Notes under the pieces: generated by a model
The model's input: the letters and a program-made list of their open reading frames with translations, nothing else
What the model was told of the DNA's origin: nothing
Database searches by the model: none
Assembly: GCA_030609345.1 (NCBI GenBank)
Contig: JAUWCK010000077.1
Coordinates: 1 to 5,881, forward strand
From: Methanosarcinales archaeon
GTDB taxonomy: Archaea > Halobacteriota > Methanosarcinia > Methanosarcinales > Methanogasteraceae
Reading direction: 5' to 3'
Length of the DNA stretch: 5,881 bases
Program-made: the position numbers and the translations under genes
In this document: in pieces, positions 1 to 5,873 of the stretch
How the letters are laid out: the number at the start of each line of letters is the position of its first letter
Numbering within the stretch: position 1 is the stretch's first letter

Positions 1-284
1 TCGGCAAGATTGAAAATGGCTTTGATTACTGGTTCACGTTTGTCATTCATCCGGGCGTGGAGTCGACCAATAACAGAGCGGAAAGGGCTCAAATCGCTGA
101 GCATGTCGGGAAGCGTTGGATCGTGGGGACACTGCGTAATATAAAAGGGACGTCAATTCACTAGCGGATCATGACAGTGCTGGCAACGTGGGCGCAACAG
201 GGACTCGGGCAGTCTCCAGATGATGAGGGCGAGGCTGAGTGGCTAAACACATACCCTTTTAGAAGTCCAGAACATGGAACATAA
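1..284 (+). pseudogene. IS66-family transposase, C-terminal remnant with in-frame TAG
   Basis: Reading from position 3, the translation gives a typical C-terminal end of an IS66-type DDE transposase. It has the segment FTFVIHPGVESTNNRAER, whose final Glu is the expected third catalytic acid, then IVGTLRNIKGTSIH and, further on, IMTVLATWAQQGL. The 5' part lies outside the window. A TAG at 162-164 interrupts the frame where relatives have an ordinary residue (often Glu), and recognisable transposase sequence continues after it to about 260, with the next stop TAA at 282-284. The piece is therefore either a dead remnant or, if the host decodes UAG as pyrrolysine, a readable one. It runs straight into an HsdR remnant with no room for an obvious terminal inverted repeat, which suggests a deletion junction rather than a clean insertion. 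The family call is strong; the functional state is inferred. Confidence 0.8.
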
Positions 285-939
285 AAACATTGCTCTGGAG
301 GTTCTTAAAAAGTTGCTCAACGATGAAATAAAAGCCAGGATGAAAAAGAACATGGTTCAAAGCAGATCGTTAATGGAAATGCTGGAAGATTCCATCAAGA
401 AATACCACAATAAAGTTGTTACAGCGGCAGAAGTTATCGAAGAACTGATCGAGCTTAGTAAAGAGATAAAGAGGATGGACAGAGAGCCACAGGAAACGGG
501 GCTATCTGAATTTGAATATGCTTTTTATACGGCAATTGCAGATAATGACAGTGCAAGAGAATTGATGCAAAAAGAGAAGTTACGGGAATTGGCTGTTGTT
601 TTATTTGAGAAGGTGAAACAAAACGCATCAATAGACTGGATGATAAAAGAAAGCGTCAGGGCAAAATTAAAAGTAATTGTAAAACGGACTTTAAGACAAT
701 ATGGTTATCCGCCAGATATGCAGGTACTCGCAACAGAAACAGTATTAAAACAGGAGGAATTAATAGTAGATGAAATAATAAAGAGGGATGATACGATTAA
801 AATCCAGGAACTTTTATTTGAAGAAATGAGAATAATGCGGGGTCAAAAGAATGAATATTCCAAAGCAACGCGGCGCGTTTTGGTAGACACACCACGCTTG
901 CGCCGGAAATGGTCCGGATTTGCAGACACAAGGACTTGA
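274..939 (+). pseudogene. hsdR: Type I restriction endonuclease subunit HsdR, C-terminal fragment
   Basis: HsdR is the DNA translocase/nuclease subunit of type I restriction-modification complexes, normally around 800-1100 residues. Only the helical C-terminal domain (DUF3387/HindI-like HsdR C-terminus, PF11867) is present here. Visible landmarks are ALEVLKKLLNDEIKAR at residues 7-22, VQSRSLMEMLED at 28-39, VIEELIELSKEI at 54-65, the GLSEFEYAFYTAIADN block at 76-91, IDWMIKESVRAKLKVIVKR at 120-138 and YGYPPDMQ at 143-150. The PD-(D/E)XK nuclease and both helicase domains are missing upstream, where an IS66 remnant sits instead; a frame stop at 244-246 closes the frame. Family similarity fades near residue 165, and the last ~55 residues (including an Arg-rich, GC-rich tail) look like read-through into unrelated DNA. 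No good Shine-Dalgarno precedes the ATG. No hsdM or hsdS is visible. It cannot act as a restriction enzyme; a residual protein-binding role is possible but unsupported. Confidence 0.85.
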
Positions 940-944
940 TGACA

Positions 945-1499
945 ATGCCTGACATTACACTGATCTGGGACTGCGAACTGCTCTTCGAGAAACTCTTTGT
1001 CGAACATGGGCTGTCGTACCAGCGCACCCCCTCAAGCGCCATCGGAACACCGTTCCTGCCACGATCCAGGGTCATGATTGTCCCAACAGGATTTGCGAAT
1101 TCGCAGTACACAGGAATATTACGCGGTATCGAGGCAAACAAGAGTTTCTTCGACGGTTTCGTGAAAAAAGGCGGCGTGCTCGTCGTATATGGCGCGCTGG
1201 TTCCTGAGTACACGTACAGGTGGCTTCCGTTCACGCTGAAATACCGGGAGCAGTATGGCGCAGTCGATATCGAGGCGGCAGGGGGGGAGGATCGGGGTCA
1301 CGAGTGTTCATGCGTATTCGATGGCAGCCGGGCAGAGTGCGACGGATACTTCACAGAGACCGACGGCGATGTTATTCTGACCGGAGACGGGATGCCGATT
1401 CTGGTTGCAAAAGAGCACGGAGACGGTATAATCGTTGCAACCACGATACACGAGTTTCCCACAGGAGCGTTTCTAAAATGGGCAGTAGCATACAGGTAA
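945..1499 (+). CDS. Glutamine-amidotransferase/ThuA-like fold protein of unknown function
   Basis: I do not recognise a named family. The protein (about 184 residues) opens with a beta strand, DITLIWDCELL, followed by a helix. It then has the strand VMIVPTGFAN, a helix with FFDGFVKKGGVLVVYGAL, and near the end GDGIIVATTIHEF followed by an aromatic/hydrophobic helix. The pattern 'hydrophobic strand, helix, V-KKGG-hydrophobic strand, GDG-strand with T-HE' resembles class I glutamine-amidotransferase-like and ThuA-like alpha/beta proteins. No cysteine sits at the expected nucleophile elbow (the turn reads VVYGAL), so amidotransferase activity is unlikely. No signal peptide or membrane segment is seen, so it is probably cytoplasmic. 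In-frame ATGs exist at 909, 939 and 945. AAGGA at 930-934 can serve 939 or 945, and 945 is preferred because the conserved-looking fold begins right after it. The stop overlaps the downstream kinase gene by 22 nt, pointing to translational coupling and related function. Confidence 0.75.
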   Translation: MPDITLIWDCELLFEKLFVEHGLSYQRTPSSAIGTPFLPRSRVMIVPTGFANSQYTGILRGIEANKSFFDGFVKKGGVLVVYGALVPEYTYRWLPFTLKYREQYGAVDIEAAGGEDRGHECSCVFDGSRAECDGYFTETDGDVILTGDGMPILVAKEHGDGIIVATTIHEFPTGAFLKWAVAYR

Positions 1500-2080
1500 A
1501 GGGTGCAGATGTGAAAGATGCCGGTACGGACGCGGATGCGTGCGCGATCTGGATCACAGGACTTCCAGGAAGCGGAAAGACCACGATTGCGGAGAAGGTG
1601 GCGGAAACGCTCGGTGCAAAGCACCTCCAGCTGGACCGGGTGCGGAAGGTCATAACCCCGAGTCCCGACTACAGTGATAAGGAGCGTGGAATTGTGTATG
1701 CGTCGCTTGCGTACATGGCGTACCTGCTCGTGGACTCAGGGATCTCGGTGGTCATCGATGCAACCGCGAACAGACGCGAGTACCGTGATCTTGCACGAAA
1801 ACTGATCCCGCGATTTGTCGAGGTGTATGTCGAGTGCCCGATCGAGGTCTGCATGGAGCGGGAGCGGGTCAGGGACGCAGGATATGCGCCAGCCAAGATC
1901 TATGCGGGCGCGGGAAAAGGCGGAACCGTGCCCGGCGTGGATGTCGAGTACGAGGCGCCGTTACGCCCGGAGGTCGTGGTCCGGAGCGATCTTATGGATG
2001 CGGACGGGTGCGCGGATCAGATCGCCAGGTTTGTCAGGGAACGCAAGTCTGCTACATGGACTCGCCCCGGATGCCGGTGA
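1478..2080 (+). CDS. cysC: Divergent adenylylsulfate (APS) kinase-family P-loop kinase
   Basis: APS kinases transfer phosphate from ATP to the 3' position of adenylylsulfate, making PAPS for sulfation or assimilation. This 200-residue protein has a clear Walker A, GLPGSGKT at residues 28-35, a central LDRVR at 52-56 where the family has a DGDxxR motif, YSDKER at 65-70 in place of the FSxxDR region, VVIDATANRREYRDLARK at 91-108, and VPGVDVEYEAP at 151-161, matching the family's FTGxDDPYExP lid segment. Length is normal. Departures are notable: the DGD motif is shortened, and the segment that carries the SP(Y/F)R serine reads ATANRR instead. Substrate specificity may therefore differ; a related small-molecule kinase is an alternative. 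The ATG at 1478 has AGGAG at 1463-1467; a GTG at 1511 preceded by AAGGG is a second option. The gene overlaps the end of the upstream amidotransferase-like gene, so both are likely one transcript. No other sulfur-assimilation gene is visible nearby. Confidence 0.8.
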   Translation: MGSSIQVKGADVKDAGTDADACAIWITGLPGSGKTTIAEKVAETLGAKHLQLDRVRKVITPSPDYSDKERGIVYASLAYMAYLLVDSGISVVIDATANRREYRDLARKLIPRFVEVYVECPIEVCMERERVRDAGYAPAKIYAGAGKGGTVPGVDVEYEAPLRPEVVVRSDLMDADGCADQIARFVRERKSATWTRPGCR

Positions 2081-2176
2081 TGTGAAGCCCGGTTTTCGAG
2101 ATTTCGCGGATGCGAGGGCTCTCTGCCTACCTGAGTAGTTACGATGAGTATAAGAATTAAATTGTCGAGACCGTAG

Positions 2177-2692
2177 TTAAGTAACCCGTTTCATGTACTT
2201 CCTGACGAGATCGAGCATCTTCTCGCTTTCCGGGACCACATCCTCGATCTCGTCGATCATCTTTAGAATAACCTGCGACTGCAACCGATCCTTAAGATCA
2301 TGGAGGTACGGGGCGCACGGTCTTCCGCCGGCAGTGTGGAACCACACGATCTCATCAGAGGATGCCGGCTTGACCGGATCATCGATATGCGGAGACCTAT
2401 CGATCGCATACACCGCGCCACCGCCATCCGAAAGCGTCCCAAGCCCATGTACGGTGCAGTAACTGTTCTTGTAGTCCTCGATGTATGGCTGGTACTTGAT
2501 TTTTTTATCCTGTGATAGATAGCCAACCATGTCCTCTTTAACCGAATGCGATACCCCAGTGACAACCCCGACGATCGTGGCGTCTGACGTCGATATCGAA
2601 ACAAACTGTCCGGCAAACCCACTATTCTCGTCACATAATTTGACGGTGTATGTGTCAGCCGACGCCACATGGATAATGTCTCCCAATCGCAT
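2177..2692 (-). CDS. HAS-barrel-like archaeal protein of unknown function
   Basis: The 171-residue protein begins MRLGDIIHVASADTYTV and continues through an N-terminal stretch of short beta strands (about residues 1-55) with GQFVSIS and VGVVTGVSH. This resembles the HAS-barrel found at the N-terminus of HerA-type DNA translocases and ATP synthase subunits. That region is followed by a polar middle (KYQPYIEDYKNSY at about 66-78, GLGTLSDGG at about 83-91) and a helical C-terminus (VILKMIDEIEDVVPESEKM at 141-159, ending in a basic tail). No ATPase motif is present, so it is a stand-alone barrel-type protein. Similar small proteins are, to my knowledge, widespread in methanogenic euryarchaeotes without an assigned role. 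It carries three cysteines (20, 79, 126), not in a clear metal motif. It is convergent with the kinase gene and has its own TATA-like element, with an almost leaderless start; no Shine-Dalgarno precedes the ATG. The HAS-barrel assignment is by pattern only. Confidence 0.75.
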   Translation of the reverse strand: MRLGDIIHVASADTYTVKLCDENSGFAGQFVSISTSDATIVGVVTGVSHSVKEDMVGYLSQDKKIKYQPYIEDYKNSYCTVHGLGTLSDGGGAVYAIDRSPHIDDPVKPASSDEIVWFHTAGGRPCAPYLHDLKDRLQSQVILKMIDEIEDVVPESEKMLDLVRKYMKRVT

Positions 2693-2715
2693 GAGATGAA
2701 GTTGTTCTGTATCGG

Positions 2716-2725
2716 TATTAAATTT
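2716..2725 (-). promoter_or_regulatory. TATA-like box of the HAS-barrel-like gene
   Basis: On the minus strand the sequence AAATTTAATA lies with its centre about 28 nt upstream of the ATG at 2692. Archaeal TATA boxes usually sit about 26-27 nt before the start of transcription, which places that start at or within a few bases of the ATG. The bases between (ending CTTCATCTC) contain no Shine-Dalgarno, consistent with a leaderless or near-leaderless mRNA. Predicted from position and composition only. Confidence 0.45.
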
Positions 2726-2872
2726 GAGCGATCATGAGGTGACCCGTGCAGATCGATGCAGTCACTTGCTCTCCGCATCCGGGAACTCGGTAGTTGTGCT
2801 GCCACTCATCTCTCAAAGATCCGCCCAAAAACGATGCCTATCGAGCCTCTTCAGGTAGTCCCCACCAAAACA

Positions 2873-3378
2873 TTAGTTCGCCAGATACCGATTCTGAAAT
2901 CTGCCATAAATCGCCCCAGATCCAGGAGCGAGAACAACTTCGTCTGCCTCAACCATCTCCTCAACCATCAACTCACACCCACGCCCGGTCTTATCCTTTA
3001 CAAGAGCGACGCGTATCCCTTTCAGCTCCTCTACAAGCCGTTTCAGGCTAATACGAAGATGTTTGCATCTCCATGCTAGATATCTGTAAAAAGGCATCCC
3101 TATAATGTAGAGAAAGACATGCATCCTGATGTTAAAGTCCTTGCGGTGGTTAACCGCCCCTATCGGCACAAGAAACGCATCATTCAGAAGTTTAAAGTCA
3201 TCCTCAATGAGATATTTCTGATTATAGGTCTTTATTATCTTATCAGAGTGCCACGTATCCATAACGCATAGCAAGACTTTCAAATATTTGTGCGTCGACA
3301 CCTTCGGCGTTATCAGTAAAAATAACAGTCTTTCCAAACCCCTCACAAGCGTTCTCCTCACCACCTTTCCCTACGACC
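2873..3378 (-). pseudogene. IS4/IS1634-type transposase, frameshifted C-terminal remnant
   Basis: Two pieces of one transposase lie in different minus-strand frames. The first, FGKTVIFTDN (GKTVIFTDN at 3335-3309), is the strand carrying the second catalytic Asp in IS1634-type DDE transposases. The second, from about 3256 down to the stop at 2873, has WHSDKIIKTYNQKYLIEDDF, where Y, K and E match the Y-x2-(R/K)-x3-E signature of the IS4 superfamily; the Lys normally 7 residues after Glu is Asn here. It continues with VPIGAVNHRKDFNIRMHVFLY, an IS1634-like region, and a helical tail SLKRLVEELKGIRVALVKDK. About 55 nt separate the Asn of FTDN from WHSD, more than expected and out of frame, so an indel has broken the gene. 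The N-terminal half, with the first Asp, is absent: homology stops next to the DUF2103 stop codon. Terminal inverted repeats were not found; the 180 nt between this remnant and the HAS-barrel-like gene show no other gene. Confidence 0.8.
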
Positions 3379-3696
3379 CTACGCATCCGTCGCCTCTGAG
3401 AGCATCTCGCTTAACTCGCGTCTCAGCAATTCCCCTTCCGAAAAATCCCCCGCGGTCGTTATGATGCGCAGCTCCTGTGCCGACGTGCCCGACGAGATTA
3501 AGAGGCGCAGATTGCCCCGTGCGTCAGAGCGCAGCACCTTTGCCGTGGTCTTTCCTCCGGCAGCGCCCTTGACGCTGATGACCGTGGGAATGATCCTCTT
3601 TACCTTCGGATGCCATGCTACGATCTCTGCTGCCTTCCTTCCGGTTCTGCCGCCGATTATGGTGGTGTGCGCTCCGCCGAGTTTGTTCCGGGACAT
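3379..3696 (-). CDS. DUF2103 family protein (predicted metal-binding, unknown function)
   Basis: This 105-residue soluble protein matches the pattern I know for DUF2103 (PF09876), a small family found mostly in archaea and labelled 'predicted metal-binding'. It shows KLGGAHTTIIG at residues 5-15, KAAEIVAWHPKVKRIIPTVI at 21-40, a glycine-rich turn GAAGGKT at 44-50, and SGTSAQELRIIT at 69-80, the conserved block ending the domain, followed by a helical tail. It has no cysteines; His10 and His29 are its only histidines. The start ATG at 3696 has a weak AGGA 4 nt upstream, and an out-of-frame ATG lies 5 nt before it. It ends in TAG, with a back-up TGA 7 codons downstream at 3358-3360. The upstream gene on the same strand is the large surface protein, 74 nt away, with no clear TATA box between, so co-transcription is likely. 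An IS remnant abuts its 3' end, but the reading frame looks complete. Confidence 0.8.
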   Translation of the reverse strand: MSRNKLGGAHTTIIGGRTGRKAAEIVAWHPKVKRIIPTVISVKGAAGGKTTAKVLRSDARGNLRLLISSGTSAQELRIITTAGDFSEGELLRRELSEMLSEATDA

Positions 3697-3707
3697 GACA
3701 TCCTATT

Positions 3708-3739
3708 GTGCAAGATCACACATCAAGAAACCCTTGCAC
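3708..3739 (-). promoter_or_regulatory. 7-bp perfect inverted repeat in the surface-protein/DUF2103 spacer
   Basis: GTGCAAG (3708-3714) and CTTGCAC (3733-3739) are perfect reverse complements separated by 18 nt. The repeat lies after the stop of the surface-protein gene and ends just upstream of the AGGA and start codon of the DUF2103 gene. It could be a stem-loop in a shared mRNA (processing site or 5' control of the second gene) or a binding site for a dimeric regulator. No U-tract follows, so a simple terminator is less likely. A 7-bp match can also arise by chance. Confidence 0.35.
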
Positions 3740-3770
3740 GATACCAGCAGGCATGTTCTGGTTTCCAGAC

Positions 3771-5873
3771 TTAATCCTTTCTTCGGCGCCTGCTGATCAG
3801 CACAGCCGCCAGACACGCGAAGGTTGCAAGAATACCAGCAAACCCGGGTTCCCTGCGCACAGGAGTCTTCGAGGTCTCAACAGCCATGCCAGACCCGCCA
3901 GTACCAGTATCAACAGATGCTGCCGCTGCCGCTGCCTTTTCTGATTCAGCCTTGAGCTTTTCAGCGGCGGCGCCGATTGGCTCGGTTCCATTCACAATCA
4001 ATATCGGCATCTCAGAGACGCTTATCGCCGCGTATTGCGTGAGATCAACGAACTCGACCACCGCGGGAGGGAGCATCACAGTCCGGTTCGGATCGATCGT
4101 GTATTCGAATAACTCCTCTGCGCCGGATTCAAGTACCCTCGTCACAGAGAATACGCCACTGTCTTCATCGATGGTGATACCGCGCACTGGTATCGCTCCG
4201 ACCAGTTCAGACTCCACCGGAAGCTGATCGAAGATCTTTACGGATGCGGGCACGTTTCCTGTGTTTTTCACGCTCACGGTTACTTTCACTGTATCATTCT
4301 GCTCTACAGTGGCGGGCTCGACCTTCTTTGTCACCTCTATATACGGACCATGTACCTCGACCTGCTGCGAGTATGAATTCACACTGTAATTATGTCCGTT
4401 CTCGGTCCAGTTGACGATTGCGCTCCCGAGTTTGTATGTTCCCGGCTTCAAAAGACTCACAGGATATGCGCATGTCATTATCTTGCCAGGTTCAAGCGAA
4501 AAGTCCCAGTCCCATCGGTCCTGCCCCATCTCAGGGATTCTCATCATCTCTGCAGGGAGCGCACACTTCCATTTATTGAAATCGGTGGTTGCAGGCTTGT
4601 GCCACGCATCGCTCGGGGCATCTGAAAGTCTTATCGATGAAATCTCGTAATCGCCCCAGTTTATGACCGTTAGGAAGACGTACGGCTCGTAATCCTCGTA
4701 TATCACGTAAGTGATCTCGCCGGTGTATGCCTCTGCCGCCTCCTCTGAAACGATCACATAATCCTCTGTCCCGACCGCCTTCTTCACCTCGAGTACCGGG
4801 AGGATCTCGATGGTTGTCGAGTTATCTATGAAATGGCGTGTTTCTTCTTTCAGATCTTCATAAGTGAGATTCACCCATATCGCATATTCCGTCCGCTTTG
4901 GTATCGATGGAGTCTTGAAATAGACTGTGTATGTGAGTTCATCCTCGCCCACCTTCTCATCCATCACCATATCAGCATCCCCCTCGAACCAGTCATCTCT
5001 TTCACCGATGCATGGATCACCGCTGCGTATATTTATCGGAAGTTTTGTGGTTCGATTGATCAGATCCTCATCGGTGCCGCGATACGCCCTCAGCATCTCG
5101 CAATCCGGCGGGTATTTCCCATCGATCATCTCTATCGGTTTCACAGAGAACCATGCATTCAGATGGTATGCGCGCATCTCGTTATTCTTCAGTTCGATCT
5201 CTGCCTTAAAGACTGAGTTTGACCTGAATTCTGACATCTCTTCCTCCTCTTCACCGCCCGGAACAATCGTTTCCACCTCCACCTCAAACTCTGCCGGTTC
5301 CCTGACGAGGTACCTGATGGTTGCTGTCTCACTTCTTGGATCGGTGCAGAAACAGTCTTCATCTGCAAACTCGCATGTGATCTTGCTAATGGCAACGAAG
5401 AAATCATTGTTGTAGTTCCAGATCGTGCCACCTTTGTCCCACGAACTCTCCTTTGTGCTGAAGGTGCTGTCATCCTCAAGAGCGGATGCATCTGCCCTGA
5501 ACGGGAAGCTTCCGACGAGTTTGTAACCATCATAAATTCTGAGGTTGGCTGTTTTTCCGGAATACTCGATCTCATCGACATACTCGCTCCTGCTGCAATC
5601 CCCGCACTCATAATCCCTGCCTTTTATACGCTCAATCTCATCAAGATCGATTTCACTTACTTGAACATTGAAATCGTTCAACTCGATCGCGTATGTGGTG
5701 TTCAGTCCTTCGGCATCCACCTCTATCGTATTCCCCCATGCCATCTCCTCCTCTCCGATCTCGTTTACCTTCCAGTCATTCTTCTTATCAGGGTCATACG
5801 TATGCGCGCCTGCTGTACCTGCCAGTACTACTACCAGCACCATAGTGATTAGTATCAGTCCGTCCGGTTTCAT
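3771..5873 (-). CDS. Secreted surface protein with DUF11-like domains and PGF-CTERM tail
   Basis: The 700-residue protein starts with a signal peptide (hydrophobic run about residues 6-20, likely cleavage AGA/H after 23). The C-terminus has the tripartite PGF-CTERM signal: EPGF at 675-678, a hydrophobic segment 679-693, then RRRRK. In archaea this tail is recognised by archaeosortase A, which removes it and attaches the protein to a membrane lipid, so the protein should sit on the cell surface. The large acidic ectodomain contains a DUF11-like beta domain at about 510-600 (IEVTKKVEPATV, VSVKNTGNVPASV) and a more diverged similar unit at about 360-490 (LEVKKAVG, INWGDYEISS, LKPGTYKLGS). Residues 1-350 are unassigned and hold seven of nine ectodomain cysteines, including CGDC at 90-93 and CFC at 174-176. 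Nine N-glycosylation sequons are present (for example NTT 58, NRT 273, NGT 628). An Ala-rich then Gly/Ser/Thr-rich stretch at 635-661 looks like a cell-wall-spanning linker. The function could be adhesion, envelope structure or binding. The ATG is 8 nt from the window edge, so an upstream start cannot be excluded. Confidence 0.9.
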   Translation of the reverse strand: MKPDGLILITMVLVVVLAGTAGAHTYDPDKKNDWKVNEIGEEEMAWGNTIEVDAEGLNTTYAIELNDFNVQVSEIDLDEIERIKGRDYECGDCSRSEYVDEIEYSGKTANLRIYDGYKLVGSFPFRADASALEDDSTFSTKESSWDKGGTIWNYNNDFFVAISKITCEFADEDCFCTDPRSETATIRYLVREPAEFEVEVETIVPGGEEEEEMSEFRSNSVFKAEIELKNNEMRAYHLNAWFSVKPIEMIDGKYPPDCEMLRAYRGTDEDLINRTTKLPINIRSGDPCIGERDDWFEGDADMVMDEKVGEDELTYTVYFKTPSIPKRTEYAIWVNLTYEDLKEETRHFIDNSTTIEILPVLEVKKAVGTEDYVIVSEEAAEAYTGEITYVIYEDYEPYVFLTVINWGDYEISSIRLSDAPSDAWHKPATTDFNKWKCALPAEMMRIPEMGQDRWDWDFSLEPGKIMTCAYPVSLLKPGTYKLGSAIVNWTENGHNYSVNSYSQQVEVHGPYIEVTKKVEPATVEQNDTVKVTVSVKNTGNVPASVKIFDQLPVESELVGAIPVRGITIDEDSGVFSVTRVLESGAEELFEYTIDPNRTVMLPPAVVEFVDLTQYAAISVSEMPILIVNGTEPIGAAAEKLKAESEKAAAAAASVDTGTGGSGMAVETSKTPVRREPGFAGILATFACLAAVLISRRRRKD
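3919..3936. repeat. Three-copy hexamer GCTGCC inside the surface-protein linker
   Basis: Three tandem copies of GCTGCC encode, on the minus strand, part of the alanine run (about residues 647-652) in the linker before the PGF-CTERM tail. Slippage here would change the linker by two residues per unit without breaking the frame. Confidence 0.6.

Noticed and set aside
797..1234. Open frame on the minus strand opposite the amidotransferase-like gene
   Set aside because: No recognisable domain, and it lies antisense to a better-supported gene with a convincing fold pattern and a coupled neighbour.
1220..1477. 5' extension of the kinase frame
   Set aside because: The extra residues are Arg-rich and look like an out-of-frame reading of the overlapping upstream gene; the kinase fold starts only after 1478, which has its own AGGAG.
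2081..2176. Possible terminator in the convergent spacer (AT-rich stretch near 2149-2163)
   Set aside because: No clear U-tract or stable hairpin on either strand; AT-richness alone is not enough to call it.
2740..2760. Near-palindrome around TGCAGATCGATGCA
   Set aside because: The arms match over only four bases with an imperfect centre; not distinguishable from chance.
2263..2805. Long minus-strand frame across the HAS-barrel-like gene
   Set aside because: It is an alternative frame of a better-supported gene; its unique N-terminal part (2693-2805) shows no known motif.
2756..3079. Plus-strand frame over the transposase remnant
   Set aside because: Composition is low-complexity and it is antisense to clear transposase sequence; no ribosome-binding site stands out.
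3886..5415. Several plus-strand frames opposite the surface-protein gene
   Set aside because: Ser-rich or Ile/Ser-rich translations are expected from the complement of an acidic coding region; none has a recognisable domain.
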